DNA from: Janthinobacterium fluminis
Lineage (GTDB): Bacteria; Pseudomonadota; Gammaproteobacteria; Burkholderiales; Burkholderiaceae_D
Length of the DNA stretch: 64,000 bases
Direction: 5' to 3'
Assembly (NCBI RefSeq): GCF_028595325.1
Contig: NZ_JAQQXR010000003.1
Location: forward strand, 248,001-312,000
The notes under the pieces: model-generated
Databases searched by the model: none
What the model was told of the DNA's origin: nothing
Seen by the model: only the letters and a program-made list of their open reading frames with translations
Position numbers and translations under genes: made by a program
Part shown: piece after piece, positions 1 to 8,824 of the stretch
How the letters are laid out: each line of letters begins with the position of its first letter
Numbering within the stretch: the first letter of the stretch is position 1

Positions 1-662
1 AAATCGGCGACATGCCGCTGCCGCTGCAGGTCAAGCTGTTGCGCGTGCTGCAGGAGCGCGCCGTGCGCCAGGTCGGCGCCAACGACGTCAAGCCGGTCGA
101 CGTGCGCCTGCTGTCGGCGACCCACCGCGACCTCGACGCGGCCATGCAGCAGGGCCAGTTCCGCGAAGACCTGTATTACCGCCTCAACGTCGTCACGCTG
201 TCGCTGCCAACGCTGGCCGAGCGGCGCGAGGACATCGCGCTGCTGGCGAAGCATTTCCTGCAACTGCTGGCCGCCAAGTACCAGAAGCGCCTGAACGGCT
301 TCGCGCCGGAGGCGCTGACGGCGCTGGTGGGCGCGCCGTGGCCGGGCAATGTGCGGCAGTTGTTCAATGTCGTCGAGCAGGTGTGCGCGCTGGCGACGGC
401 GCCGCTGCTGCCGCTGTCGCTGGTGCAGCGGGCGCTGCGCGTGCCGTCGCTGGAGGCGCTCAGCTACAACGAGGCCAAGCAGCGCTTCGAGCGCGACTAC
501 CTGGTGCAACTGCTGCGCCTGACCGACGGCAACGTCGCCGACGCGGCGCGGCTGGCCGAACGCAACCGCACGGAGTTTTACAGGCTGCTGCAAAAATACC
601 AGTTGACGCCCAGCCTGTTCAGGGCCGACGGCGACGCTGTCGCCGCCGAGCGACAGAAATAA
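1..662 (+). CDS. glrR: Sigma-54-dependent response regulator GlrR/QseF, 3' part
   Basis: Transcriptional activator of the NtrC class, phosphorylated by a GlrK/QseE-type kinase, that opens sigma-54 promoters. The reading frame is open from the first base, so the receiver domain and the first part of the AAA+ domain lie left of the window. Visible are the end of the AAA+ domain (LQVKLLRVLQ, then REDLYYRLNVV) and a C-terminal helix-turn-helix ending in GNVADAARLAERNRTEFYRL. The RNRTEFY-LL recognition helix is typical of GlrR rather than of NtrC or PrsR. The target model is supported by two TGTC-N10-GACA sites, one across its own 3' end and one just downstream, before a sigma-54 promoter. The subfamily call rests on the HTH and on these sites. 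Confidence 0.85.
   Translation, partial: IGDMPLPLQVKLLRVLQERAVRQVGANDVKPVDVRLLSATHRDLDAAMQQGQFREDLYYRLNVVTLSLPTLAERREDIALLAKHFLQLLAAKYQKRLNGFAPEALTALVGAPWPGNVRQLFNVVEQVCALATAPLLPLSLVQRALRVPSLEALSYNEAKQRFERDYLVQLLRLTDGNVADAARLAERNRTEFYRLLQKYQLTPSLFRADGDAVAAERQK
638..655. promoter_or_regulatory. Putative GlrR operator 1 (TGTC-N10-GACA)
   Basis: TGTC at 638-641 and GACA at 652-655 with exactly ten bases between, inside the last codons of glrR. This is the half-site arrangement described for GlrR in enterobacteria. It lies about 150 bp upstream of the sigma-54 promoter at 806-821, a usual enhancer distance. Inferred from the sequence only. Confidence 0.6.
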
Positions 663-671
663 GGGCTGGAA

Positions 672-786
672 AATCAAGGACTTGGCGATATGCGGGCGGA
701 TGTTGTCGCCGCCAGGCGACAGGCGGCGGGGAAATCCGCCCGCGCGGCCCCGGCTGTTGCGGGGCTGAAAAGCCAAGTCCTTGATT
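672..786. repeat. Nested inverted-repeat structure between glrR and the sigma-54 promoter
   Basis: Perfect 15-bp outer arms (672-686 and 772-786) enclose three inner elements: a 10-bp inverted repeat GCGGGCGGAT/ATCCGCCCGC (692-701/734-743), the hairpin TGTCGCC-GCCA-GGCGACA (704-721), and a GCCCC/GGGGC hairpin (747-751/761-765). As RNA this would be a three-way junction. It could be the glrR 3' end structure, a small RNA, or a mobile palindromic element. No target-site duplication is visible at its edges. Confidence 0.6.
704..721. promoter_or_regulatory. Putative GlrR operator 2 (TGTC-N10-GACA)
   Basis: A second copy: TGTC at 704-707 and GACA at 718-721, again with ten bases between. The palindrome extends to TGTCGCC/GGCGACA. 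It lies 66 bp from operator 1 (centre to centre) and about 85 bp upstream of the -24 element. Confidence 0.65.
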
Positions 787-805
787 ACATGGCGGTTTTT
801 AGAGC

Positions 806-821
806 TGGCACGGCGCTTGCT
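806..821 (+). promoter_or_regulatory. Sigma-54 promoter for the BON protein gene
   Basis: TGGCAC (806-811), five bases, then TTGCT (817-821): an exact -24/-12 match (TGGCAC-N5-TTGC). The expected transcript start near 833 leaves a leader of about 49 nt before the start codon at 882. The GlrR-type operators upstream fit activation by the adjacent regulator. Confidence 0.88.
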
Positions 822-881
822 GTATGTCCTCGTGTGACGCTTCAAACAGTGTTGCTTCAACCACTAAAGAGAGGATCTACC

Positions 882-1244
882 ATGACCATGCAAAAATCGA
901 AACTGCTGAACTCCCTCGTCGCCATCGCGCTGCTGTCGGGTGCATCGATGAGTGCATCTTATGCAGCGGAAGCGGCCACGCCAGCCGCCCCTGCCCAGTC
1001 GACCCAGCTCGCGGCCAACGCCGCCGTGACGGATGAAGCCATCACCAGCTCGGCCAAGGCGGCCCTGGGCGCCGACCCGCAACTGGCCGCGCTGCCGGTG
1101 AGCGTCAGCGTCAAGAAAGGCGTCGTCCTGCTGTCGGGCGAAGTGCCTAGCGCCGAGGCGGGCGACCGCGTCGTGCAACTGGTCGCCTCCGTGGCCGGCG
1201 TCAAGGAAGTCAAGAATGACTTGAAAGTCAAAGCCGCCGGCTAA
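882..1244 (+). CDS. Small exported BON-domain protein (OsmY-like)
   Basis: A 120-residue exported protein with one BON domain, a fold linked to phospholipid or envelope binding and stress. The ATG at 882 follows AGAGAGGA and begins a signal peptide (MTMQKSKLLNSLVAIALL, cleavage probably after the SASYA region). An Ala/Pro/Gln linker leads to the BON domain from about residue 48, with the typical VKKGVVLLSGEV and VAGVKEVKNDLKV segments. A longer frame from 690 exists but would include the sigma-54 promoter, so it is not used. It is the first gene downstream of the GlrR/sigma-54 control region and ends at a terminator, so it is probably a single-gene envelope-stress transcript. Precise role unknown. 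Confidence 0.88.
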   Translation: MTMQKSKLLNSLVAIALLSGASMSASYAAEAATPAAPAQSTQLAANAAVTDEAITSSAKAALGADPQLAALPVSVSVKKGVVLLSGEVPSAEAGDRVVQLVASVAGVKEVKNDLKVKAAG

Positions 1245-1268
1245 GCGCCCGCAGCCCGCCCTATCCGG

Positions 1269-1300
1269 CCCCCGTCGCGCTGCCACGCGACGGGGGTTTT
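1269..1300 (+). terminator. Rho-independent terminator after the BON gene
   Basis: An 11-bp perfect stem CCCCCGTCGCG/CGCGACGGGGG (1269-1279/1286-1296) with a 6-nt loop, followed by TTTT and a second T-rich stretch. Confidence 0.9.
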
Positions 1301-1368
1301 GCGTTTTGGCCCAAAAGGCAACATATAATGGCGAGGTCAGCCTTCCTCCCCACGCCAAAAGGTCCAGC

Positions 1369-2034
1369 ATGACGCCGAACCAGTTCACACCCGCGGAAAT
1401 CGCCGCCGTGTACCGCGCCATCCGCGAACGCCGCGACATGCGCCACTTCAGCGCCGAGGCGATGGCGCCGGGGCAGCTTGAGCGGCTGATCGCCGCCGCC
1501 CACATGGCGCCCAGCGTCGGCTTCATGCAGCCTTGGCGTTTCGTGCGCGTCGGCGCGCGCGCGCTGCGCGAGCGCATCCACGCCCACGTCGAGGAGGAGC
1601 GCATCGCGACGGCGGCCGCGCTGGGCCAGCGCGCCGAGGATTTCATGCGGCTCAAGGTCGAGGGCATTCTGAGCTGCGCCGAGCTGCTCGTCGTCGGCCT
1701 CGTCGACCAGCGCGAGCACTATGTGTTCGGCCGCCGTACGATGCCGGAAATGGATTTGGCGTCGGCCTCTTGCGCGATCCAGAACATGTGGTTGGCGGCG
1801 CGCGCCGAAGGCATCGGCCTCGGCTGGGTGTCGATTTTCGAGCCGGAGCGTGTGCGCGAGCTGTGCGGCATGCCCGAGGGCAGCAAGCCGATCGCCATCC
1901 TGTGCATCGGCCCGGTCGCCGAGTTCTACCCGGCGCCGATGCTGGAAACGGAGGGCTGGGACAAGCGCCGCGCCCTGAGCGAGCTGGTGTACGAAAACAG
2001 CTGGGGCCAACTGCCGCCCCAGGAGCCCGGCTGA
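1369..2034 (+). CDS. bluB: 5,6-dimethylbenzimidazole synthase BluB
   Basis: Flavin-consuming nitroreductase-fold enzyme that breaks down reduced FMN with oxygen to make 5,6-dimethylbenzimidazole, the lower ligand of cobalamin. The 221-residue product has the family hallmarks RRDMRHF near the N-terminus, AAHMAPSVGFMQPWRF and EGIGLGWVSIF. A longer frame opens at 1306 but runs through the terminator of the previous gene. The ATG at 1369 starts the conserved region, with AAAAGG upstream. A TATAAT at 1324-1329 is a plausible -10 box. No other cobalamin gene and no obvious cobalamin riboswitch is next to it, so here it is a stand-alone gene. Confidence 0.92.
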   Translation: MTPNQFTPAEIAAVYRAIRERRDMRHFSAEAMAPGQLERLIAAAHMAPSVGFMQPWRFVRVGARALRERIHAHVEEERIATAAALGQRAEDFMRLKVEGILSCAELLVVGLVDQREHYVFGRRTMPEMDLASASCAIQNMWLAARAEGIGLGWVSIFEPERVRELCGMPEGSKPIAILCIGPVAEFYPAPMLETEGWDKRRALSELVYENSWGQLPPQEPG

Positions 2035-2077
2035 GCCCGGGGCGGCGCGCAAATGCGGTACGCATATGCGGCAGTTT

Positions 2078-2122
2078 TTGACTTGGCGTGATGCCATGCG
2101 CTATATATCCGTGTATATTGCG
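2078..2122 (+). promoter_or_regulatory. mod operon promoter with ModE operator
   Basis: TTGACT (2078-2083), 18 bases, TATATA (2102-2107) form a sigma-70 promoter. The -10 is embedded in an inverted repeat with half-sites CGCTATATA (2099-2107) and TATATTGCG (2114-2122) and a 6-bp spacer, which is the ModE box pattern (CGnTATATA-spacer-TATATAnCG). Molybdate-loaded ModE, encoded by the last gene of the operon, would block RNA polymerase here. Confidence 0.85.
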
Positions 2123-2139
2123 AGATTCCTCAACATGCT

Positions 2140-2910
2140 ATGGATCACACTATGCGCCCCACCACCCTGGTCAAACTCCTCAGCACGGTCTTGCTGGCCG
2201 CCAGCGCCGCCTCCGCCGGCGCCGGCGAACTGCTGGTGTCGGCCGCGTCCAGCCTGACCAACGCCTTCAAGGAGACGGCCCAGTTGTACGAGGCGCAGTA
2301 TCCCGGCAGCAAGGTGTCGCTCAATTTCGCCGCCTCCGGGGTGCTGCTGCAGCAGATCGTCAAAGGTGCCCCCGTCGACGTGTTCGCGTCGGCCGACCAG
2401 GAAACGATGGACATGGCGCAGAAGCAGGGCCTGGTTGCGCCGGCCGAGCGCCGCGACTTCGTGCGCAACAGCCTCGTCGTGATCGTGCCCAGCGATAGCA
2501 AGTTCCACGTGAAACGTCTCGACGACCTGGGCCAGGCGGCCATCACCCGCGTGGCGATCAGCAATCCGGCCAGCGTGCCCGTCGGCCGCTACGCCCAGCA
2601 CGCGCTGGAGGGCGCGAAGTTGTGGGCGCAGGTGCAGCCGAAGGCGATCACGACGCAGAACGTGCGCCAGTCGCTCGACTATGTGGCGCGCGGCGAGGTG
2701 GACGCCGGTTTCGTCTACAACACGGACGCGGCGCTGATGAAGGACAAGGTCAAGGTCGCCTTCGAGGTGCCGCTGGACGTCGCCGTCAGCTACCCCATCG
2801 CCAGCGTCAAGGCCGGCGCCAACGCGGCCGAGGCGAAGCGCTTCGTCGACTTCATGCTGTCGGCGCCGGCGCAGGCGATTTTGGGCAAGTACGGTTTCTT
2901 GAAGCCTTGA
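2140..2910 (+). CDS. modA: Molybdate ABC transporter, periplasmic binding protein ModA
   Basis: Captures molybdate (and tungstate) in the periplasm and hands it to ModB. The product has a signal peptide (STVLLAASAASAGA), then ELLVSAASSLTNAFKE, the conserved oxyanion-binding N-terminal motif, and the GAPVDVFASADQ and GEVDAGFVYNTDA segments typical of ModA. About 256 residues, normal for the family. The ATG at 2152 (MRPTTLV) gives a more compact signal peptide and is an equally good start; neither has a strong Shine-Dalgarno sequence. First gene of modABC-modE, directly downstream of the ModE operator. Confidence 0.95.
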   Translation: MDHTMRPTTLVKLLSTVLLAASAASAGAGELLVSAASSLTNAFKETAQLYEAQYPGSKVSLNFAASGVLLQQIVKGAPVDVFASADQETMDMAQKQGLVAPAERRDFVRNSLVVIVPSDSKFHVKRLDDLGQAAITRVAISNPASVPVGRYAQHALEGAKLWAQVQPKAITTQNVRQSLDYVARGEVDAGFVYNTDAALMKDKVKVAFEVPLDVAVSYPIASVKAGANAAEAKRFVDFMLSAPAQAILGKYGFLKP

Positions 2911-2928
2911 GCAGGGTATTATTGACGC

Positions 2929-3600
2929 ATGGATATTGCCTGGACGGCGCTGACCCTGTCGCTGAAAGTGGCGGCCTGGGCCACCGCACTGAATTTGTTG
3001 CTCGGCATCGGCACCGGCTTCCTGCTGGCGCGCGGCCGCTTCCCCGGCCGCGATTTGCTCGATGCCCTGCTGACCCTGCCGATGGTCATGCCGCCCACGG
3101 TGCTCGGCTACTATCTGCTGGTGCTGCTGGGCCGGCGCGGCTGGCTCGGCGAATGGCTGCAAAGCCATTTCGGCGTTAACCTGATCTTCACGTGGCAGGG
3201 CGCCGTCATCGCCTCCACCATCGTCGCCTTTCCGCTCGTGTTCAAGCCGGCGCGGGCCGCCTTCGAGGCCGTCGACGGCCAGCTGGAACAGGCCGCGCGG
3301 GTGCTGGGCATTGGCGCCGCCGGCGTCTTTTTCCGCGTCACGCTGCCGCTGGCCTGGCGCGGCATCCTCGCCGGCGTGCTGCTGGGCTTCGTGCGCGCGC
3401 TCGGCGAGTTCGGCGCGACGCTGATGGTGGCCGGCAGCATTCCCGGCAAGACGCAGACGCTGTCGGTGGCCGTCTACGAGGCGGTGCAGGCGGGCCAGGA
3501 CGAGTCGGCGAACATGCTGGTGCTGATTACCTCGGTGGTGTGCGTGGTCGTGCTGCTGGCGGCGGGACGCCTGGCGCCCGGCCGCATCGCCAGACACTAG
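2929..3600 (+). CDS. modB: Molybdate ABC transporter permease ModB
   Basis: Inner-membrane channel subunit for molybdate, 223 residues with about five transmembrane helices. It carries the conserved LTLPMVMPPTVLGYYLL segment and the EAA loop that contacts the ATPase (RVTLPLAWRGILAGVLLGFV, then RALGEFGATLMVAG). Starts 18 bp after modA and ends 1 bp before the next start, so it is translated from the same operon. Confidence 0.95.
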   Translation: MDIAWTALTLSLKVAAWATALNLLLGIGTGFLLARGRFPGRDLLDALLTLPMVMPPTVLGYYLLVLLGRRGWLGEWLQSHFGVNLIFTWQGAVIASTIVAFPLVFKPARAAFEAVDGQLEQAARVLGIGAAGVFFRVTLPLAWRGILAGVLLGFVRALGEFGATLMVAGSIPGKTQTLSVAVYEAVQAGQDESANMLVLITSVVCVVVLLAAGRLAPGRIARH

Positions 3601-3601
3601 G

Positions 3602-4294
3602 ATGCTCAGGGCCATGCAATTAGAACTCGATATCAGTACCACTTTGCGCTCCGGCAAACGCAGCTTTGCGCTGCGGGTGCAGTGCGCCTCCGACAGCCAG
3701 CGTATCGTCATTTACGGGCCTTCCGGCGCCGGCAAGAGCCTGACCCTGAAGGCCATCGCCGGCCTGGTCACGCCGGAGCGCGGGCACATCCGCCTGAACG
3801 GCCGCACGCTGTTCGACTCGGCGGCCGGCGTCAACCTGGCGCCGCAGGCGCGCCGCGTCGCCTATCTGTTCCAGGATTACGCGCTGTTTCCGCATTTGAC
3901 GGTGCGCCAGAATATCGGCTTCGGGCTGGCGCGCGGCTGGTTCAATCCGCGCCGCGGCGAGCGCCACGACAAGGTCGATTATTGGCTCGACAGCTTCGGC
4001 TTGCGCGAGCTGGCACAGCAGTTTCCCGAGGAGCTGTCCGGCGGGCAGCGCCAGCGCACGGCGCTGGCCAGGGCGCTGGTGGCGGAGCCGGCCGCGCTGC
4101 TGCTCGACGAGCCCTTCGCGGCCCTCGATCCGGCGCTGCGTGTCACAATGCGCCTTGAGCTGGACCAGTTGCAGCGCCGTCTGGGCGTGCCGATGGTCCT
4201 GATTACGCACGACCCGGACGACGCCAGGATACTCGGCGAACATGTGCTGTATCTGCGCGACGGGCAAATCGACAGTATGGAAAAGGCGGGTTAA
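3602..4294 (+). CDS. modC: Molybdate ABC transporter ATPase ModC, short form
   Basis: ATPase that powers ModB. At 230 residues it contains a complete nucleotide-binding domain: Walker A GPSGAGKS, Q-loop FQDYALFPH, signature LSGGQRQR, Walker B ALLLDEPFAALD and switch histidine ITHD. It lacks the C-terminal Mop/TOBE molybdate-binding domain of the roughly 350-residue ModC proteins. Regulation by bound molybdate may fall to the adjacent ModE, which has two such domains. The ATG at 3614 (MQLELDI) is a possible alternative start. Confidence 0.93.
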   Translation: MLRAMQLELDISTTLRSGKRSFALRVQCASDSQRIVIYGPSGAGKSLTLKAIAGLVTPERGHIRLNGRTLFDSAAGVNLAPQARRVAYLFQDYALFPHLTVRQNIGFGLARGWFNPRRGERHDKVDYWLDSFGLRELAQQFPEELSGGQRQRTALARALVAEPAALLLDEPFAALDPALRVTMRLELDQLQRRLGVPMVLITHDPDDARILGEHVLYLRDGQIDSMEKAG

Positions 4295-5119
4295 ATGGCG
4301 GCGGACGAGAAGGTGGACGAGAAGGCGATCGAACTGCAGGGTTCGGTCTGGATGACGGTCGGCGGCGAGAACCTGGGCGGCGCCGGACGCGTCGAGCTGC
4401 TCGCCGCGATCGCGCAGTGCGGTTCGATCACGCAGGCGGCGAAGGCGGTGAAGATGAGTTACAAGGCGGCCTGGGACGCGATCGACGCGATGAACAATCT
4501 GGCCGGCGTGGCGCTGGTCGAGCGCCTGGCCGGCGGCAAGGGCGGCGGCGGCACGCGCCTGACGCGGCGCGGCGCGCAGCTGGTGGAAAATTTCAAGATC
4601 ATCGAGCGCGAGCATCAGCGCTATGTCGGACAGCTGGGGCGCCAGGCCGAGGGCATCGCCGACGATTTGCTGCTGATACGCCGCATGGCCTTGAAGACGA
4701 CGGCGCGCAACCAGTTCATGGGGCGGGTGGCGCGCGTCAAGCAGGGCGCCGTCAACGACGAGATCGAGCTGGCGCTGCCCGGCGGGCAGAAAATCGTCGC
4801 CATCGTCACGCGCGAGAGCACCGAGGGCCTTGGTCTGGGCGTCGGCGCCGAGGCGTTTGCGCTGATTAAGGCGTCGTCGATTATTATCGTCACGGATACG
4901 GCGGGCGCGCGCTTTTCGGCGCGCAATCAGATGGCCGGCCGCGTGGCGCGGATGCAGACGGGCGCCGTGAACACCGAGATCGTGCTGGACTTGCCGGGCG
5001 GCGCCACCATCGTCGCCGTCATCACCAACGAGAGCCGCAGCGAGCTGGCGCTGCAGGTCGGCGCCGAGGCCAGCGCCATCTTCAAGGCGTCCAGCGTGAT
5101 TCTCGGCGTGCCGGCCTAG
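4295..5119 (+). CDS. modE: Molybdate-responsive regulator ModE with two Mop domains
   Basis: Molybdate-sensing repressor of the mod operon. The N-terminal winged HTH (about residues 20-110) includes [20 protein letters not shown] and the [14 protein letters not shown] wing. Two consecutive Mop/TOBE domains follow (roughly 125-195 and 205-270), each with an ARNQ start and an [12 protein letters not shown] or [11 protein letters not shown] end. Length 274 is close to E. coli ModE. The start codon directly follows the modC stop. Placement at the end of the operon gives autoregulation through the operator at 2099-2122. Confidence 0.95.
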   Translation: MAADEKVDEKAIELQGSVWMTVGGENLGGAGRVELLAAIAQCGSITQAAKAVKMSYKAAWDAIDAMNNLAGVALVERLAGGKGGGGTRLTRRGAQLVENFKIIEREHQRYVGQLGRQAEGIADDLLLIRRMALKTTARNQFMGRVARVKQGAVNDEIELALPGGQKIVAIVTRESTEGLGLGVGAEAFALIKASSIIIVTDTAGARFSARNQMAGRVARMQTGAVNTEIVLDLPGGATIVAVITNESRSELALQVGAEASAIFKASSVILGVPA

Positions 5120-5128
5120 CCCGGCGGC

Positions 5129-8100
5129 CTATTCGGGCAGGCCGTCCAGCCAGACGCGCGCGTGCGCCAGCACCAGCTCCATTTCGGCGCTGGCGTGCGC
5201 GAACAGCGCGGCGATCTCGGCGTCGCGCCGCTCGGCGATGGCGCGCTCGACGTTGAGCGAGGCGACCACCAGGCGCTTGGTGCCGAGCGTGCCGACGGCG
5301 CCGCGCATGCTGTGCAGCATGCGGCCGGCGTCGTCGTGGCGCCCCTCGCGCACGGCCGCCTCGGCGCCCTGCAGCGGCGCCATGCCGTTGCCCAGCGTTT
5401 CGCCGACCATCTTGCGCAGGATGGCGCGGCCTTTGGCGTCGCGCCCCATCACGCGCATCAGCGGCGCCATCGAGAAGACCTGCTCGTCCGGCTCCAGGCC
5501 CAGGGCCGCCGCGCGGCGCGGCGGCAGGTGGCGCTCGATCACGGCGAGCATTTCTTCGACCACCACGGGCTTGGCGATGAAGTCGCTGATGCCGGCGCTG
5601 ATGCAGCGCTCGCGCTCGGACGCCAGCACGCCCGCCGTCATGGCGATCACCGGCAGCGTCAGGCGCAGCTCCGTGCGTATCATGTGGGTCGCGCTGAAGC
5701 CGTCCATCACCGGCATCTGCATGTCCATCAGCACGATGTCGTAGCGCTGCGCCTCGACGCGCAGGCGCTCGACGGCTTGCAGGCCGTCGCCGACGACGTC
5801 CAGCGTCGCGCCCATGTGTTCGAGGATGCCGCGCGCCACGGCCTGGTTCAGCAGGTTGTCCTCGACCAGCAGGAAGTGCACGCCGCTCAGGTGGCCGCTC
5901 AGGTTCGGGCCGGGGATGGCGTGCTCGTCGCCGCCCTCCTGCGCCGTCAGCGCCTGGTGCAGCGCGTCGAACAGGCTCGATCCGGTGATCGGTTTCATCA
6001 GCACGGCGTCCGCCTCCGTGGCGCTGGAAATCTCTTCCAGGCGGTCGCGCGCGAAGGCGTTGACCATGACGACGACAGGCTGCTTGCGGCCGCGGGCCGC
6101 CGCGCGGATGGCCTTCGCCGTGGCCAGGCCGTTCATGCCGGGCATGTGCCAGTCGGCCAGCACGACGTCGTAGGGCGCCTGCCCGGCCTGACGGCGCCGG
6201 TACAGCTCCAGCGCGGCCGCGCCCGAGTCGACGGCGTCGACTTCCCAGCCCCAGGCGTGGATCAGCTTGGCGATCAGTTCGCGGCTGGTGCGGTTGTCGT
6301 CGGCCACCAGCAGGCGCAACTGCCCCAGCGCCGGCCTGCGGCGCTCGTCGGGCTGCTCGCGCAGCACCTCGAACGGCAGCTCGAACCAGAAGGTGCTGCC
6401 GCCGCCCTCCTCGCTGGCGATGGCGATCTCGCCGCCCATCATGCGGATCAGGTGCTTGCTGATGGCCAGGCCCAGGCCGGTGCCGCCGAAGCGCCGCGTG
6501 ATGCTTTCGTCGCCCTGCGAAAAGGCGGTGAACAGTTGCGCCTGCTGGGCCGCGCTCATGCCGATGCCGGTGTCGCGCACCTCGAAGCGCAGCAGCGCGC
6601 CGGCCTCGCTGTGGCCGGCCACGCTGACGCCGACGACGACCTCGCCGGCCGGCGTGAACTTGATGGCGTTGCCGGCCAGGTTGACGAGGATTTGCTGCAG
6701 CCGCAACGCGTCGCCGCGCAGGCGCCGCGGCACATCGGCCTCGACGCCGATGGCCAGCTCGAGCTCCTTGTCGCCGGCGTTCATCGTCATCGTCGTCGCC
6801 AGCGTGTTCATCACCTCGTCGAGATTGAATTCGACGGGTGCCAGTTGCATGCGGCGCGCCTCGATCTTCGAGTAGTCGAGCACGTCGTTGAGGATGCCCA
6901 GCAGCGACTGCCCCGACACCCGCACCATCGTCAGGTATTTGCGCTGCTCGCCGGTCAGCGTGGTGTTGCCGAGCAGGTAGACCATGCCGAGCACGGCGTT
7001 GAGCGGCGTGCGGATTTCGTGGCTCATGTTGGCGACGAAATCGCCTTTCGCCCGGTTGGCCGCCTCGGCGCGGTCGCGCTCGTCCTCCAGCTCGGCGGCG
7101 CGGGCCTGCACTTCCCTCTGCAGGCGGTGGCGCTCGGTGATGTCGGTGATGACGGAGAGCACCTTGGTGCCCTGGTCGGTGGCGACGGCGCTGACGCTGA
7201 TCTCGACGGGGAACTCGCTGCCGTCGCGGCGCATGCCCCACAGCACCTGGCCGCGCCCCATCAGCCGCGGCTCGGCGCTGAGCTTGGTTTCAAAGAAGCC
7301 GTTGCGGTCGCGGGCGTGGATGCCGCGGTAGCGCGGCGGCAGCAGCATTTCCACCATATTGCCGACGACCTCGTCGTGGCGGTAGCCGAAGCAGCGCTCG
7401 GCCTGGCGGTTGAAGGTTTCCACCTGGCCGCTGGCGCCGATGACGAGCATGGCGTTCGGCGCGAATTCGATCAGGCTTTGCAGGCGCGCGTCGGCCGCCA
7501 GGCGCTCGTGCATCAGGCCGTTGAAGGCGGTCGTCAGCTCGCCGATCTCGTCGTGATGGGTCAGGGGGATCGGCGCGAAGCGGGTGGCGTCGGCGCGCAG
7601 GGCGAAGATGGCGTCGCGCAGGCGCACCAGCGGCGACAGCAGGCGCACCGTCAGCCAGCCGACCACGCAGGCCGCCAACAGCGAGGCGAAGGCGCCCCAG
7701 GCGGCCAGGCGGTACAGCACGCCGTCTATGGGTTCGAAGGCGTCGCGCAGCGGCAGCGAGGCGGCCAGCATCCAGTCGACGCTGCGCAGCGATTTGAAGC
7801 TGTTGATGGCGCGCACGCCCTGGCTGTTGACGCTGACGACGGAGCCCTCGTCGCCGTCGCGCAACATGCGCGTCGTCGTCGGGTTGGCGTGCTGCCCGCG
7901 CGGCTGCAGCAGCCGGGCCGGGTCCGGGTGCAGCACGTAGCGCGGCTCGGGGCCGCGCGTCAGCGCGAAATAGTAGCCGCTCTTGCCGACCTTGGCCGTG
8001 CGCAGCCGGCCCAGCACATTGTTCTTGTACAGGCGCAGCACGCCGACGACGATGCCGGCCACCTCGCCGCGCCCGTCGAACACGGGCGCGACGATCTGCA

Positions 8101-8566
8101 CGATCGGTTGCCGGCTGCTCTTGCCCATCACCGGCTCGCTGATGTAGGCCTTGCGCGTGCGCATCACGGTGGCGAAGAAGTCCCGGTCCGAGGCGTTCTT
8201 GCCGACCCGCCCAGGCATGGGCGGCACGTCGACGAGGATCTGGCCGCGGGCGTCGAGCAGCAGCACGTCGTCGAACAGCGCCTGGATCGCCCGCGTCTCG
8301 TAGTAGGCGCGCAGCTTGCCGGGCGAGGCCATCAGCTCCAGCGGCTGCTGCCTGGCCGTCGTGCTGATGATGTTGAGCAGCGTTTCAAGCCGGTCGTCGA
8401 GTTCGTCGGCGGTGCGGTTCACCAGCTCCGTCTGTTGCGTCAGCAGCACGCGGGTGAAGTCGTCCTGCATGCGCTGCATCTGCGCCACCGTCACCAGCGC
8501 GATCATGACGATGGACGTGACGCTGGTGGCCAGGGCGACTTTCGCTTTAATGCCGAGAGGCTTCAT
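5129..8566 (-). CDS. Hybrid sensor histidine kinase (dCache-HAMP-PAS-HisKA-HATPase-REC-REC-HPt)
   Basis: Complete membrane-bound phosphorelay kinase of 1145 residues. Domains in order: transmembrane helix near 10-30; periplasmic dCache-like sensor to about 285, including a YYFALTR region; second helix 288-310; HAMP; PAS near 365-475 ([18 protein letters not shown]); HisKA with His516 in [17 protein letters not shown]; ATPase with N633 and [10 protein letters not shown]; receiver 1 (phospho-acceptor Asp805); receiver 2 (Asp948 in [13 protein letters not shown]); and a C-terminal HPt with His1085 (MLHSMRGA). All phosphorelay residues are present. No response regulator is adjacent, so the output is unknown. 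It converges on modE with a 9-bp gap. Confidence 0.92.
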   Translation of the reverse strand: MKPLGIKAKVALATSVTSIVMIALVTVAQMQRMQDDFTRVLLTQQTELVNRTADELDDRLETLLNIISTTARQQPLELMASPGKLRAYYETRAIQALFDDVLLLDARGQILVDVPPMPGRVGKNASDRDFFATVMRTRKAYISEPVMGKSSRQPIVQIVAPVFDGRGEVAGIVVGVLRLYKNNVLGRLRTAKVGKSGYYFALTRGPEPRYVLHPDPARLLQPRGQHANPTTTRMLRDGDEGSVVSVNSQGVRAINSFKSLRSVDWMLAASLPLRDAFEPIDGVLYRLAAWGAFASLLAACVVGWLTVRLLSPLVRLRDAIFALRADATRFAPIPLTHHDEIGELTTAFNGLMHERLAADARLQSLIEFAPNAMLVIGASGQVETFNRQAERCFGYRHDEVVGNMVEMLLPPRYRGIHARDRNGFFETKLSAEPRLMGRGQVLWGMRRDGSEFPVEISVSAVATDQGTKVLSVITDITERHRLQREVQARAAELEDERDRAEAANRAKGDFVANMSHEIRTPLNAVLGMVYLLGNTTLTGEQRKYLTMVRVSGQSLLGILNDVLDYSKIEARRMQLAPVEFNLDEVMNTLATTMTMNAGDKELELAIGVEADVPRRLRGDALRLQQILVNLAGNAIKFTPAGEVVVGVSVAGHSEAGALLRFEVRDTGIGMSAAQQAQLFTAFSQGDESITRRFGGTGLGLAISKHLIRMMGGEIAIASEEGGGSTFWFELPFEVLREQPDERRRPALGQLRLLVADDNRTSRELIAKLIHAWGWEVDAVDSGAAALELYRRRQAGQAPYDVVLADWHMPGMNGLATAKAIRAAARGRKQPVVVMVNAFARDRLEEISSATEADAVLMKPITGSSLFDALHQALTAQEGGDEHAIPGPNLSGHLSGVHFLLVEDNLLNQAVARGILEHMGATLDVVGDGLQAVERLRVEAQRYDIVLMDMQMPVMDGFSATHMIRTELRLTLPVIAMTAGVLASERERCISAGISDFIAKPVVVEEMLAVIERHLPPRRAAALGLEPDEQVFSMAPLMRVMGRDAKGRAILRKMVGETLGNGMAPLQGAEAAVREGRHDDAGRMLHSMRGAVGTLGTKRLVVASLNVERAIAERRDAEIAALFAHASAEMELVLAHARVWLDGLPE

Positions 8567-8718
8567 GGTTTCCTTTTCGATGCCCCTGCGGCATTCATAC
8601 TGCCAAGAATTGTGCTATCAATAATGATTCTTAGCAAGCGCGGCGCTCAGGACGCCGCCGCGGCGGCCGGCCGGCGCGCCGTTTCGAGGGGAGGAATGTT
8701 AAATTCCCGCCGTTACCA

Positions 8719-8773
8719 TATAATCAAAGCGTTTTGACGCTGAGTCGTTTACTGGGGTATTGCCCCTCAGTAA
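8719..8773 (+). promoter_or_regulatory. fnr upstream region: candidate -10 and inverted repeat
   Basis: The 258-bp gap between the divergent kinase gene and fnr contains a perfect TATAAT at 8719-8724 and, in the presumed leader, an imperfect inverted repeat TTACTGGGG (8749-8757)/CCCCTCAGTAA (8763-8773). No canonical FNR box was found here. The repeat could be an operator or a leader hairpin; its binder is unknown. Confidence 0.4.
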
Positions 8774-8824
8774 CGCCCGGATGCGGTAAACTCCTATGCA
8801 GCCTCCCCCACCAGGTATCCGACC

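Noticed and set aside
690..881. N-terminal extension of the BON protein
   Set aside because: It would contain the sigma-54 promoter and the palindromic structure; the ATG at 882 has a ribosome site and starts a signal peptide.
1245..1368. Cobalamin riboswitch before bluB
   Set aside because: The space is occupied by a terminator and a short leader of about 35 nt; no B12-box could be seen.
5162..8737. 1191-codon open frame on the plus strand opposite the histidine kinase
   Set aside because: Its translation is rich in Arg/Gly/His/Gln with no domain, and the opposite strand encodes a complete multi-domain kinase with all catalytic residues. High-GC shadow.
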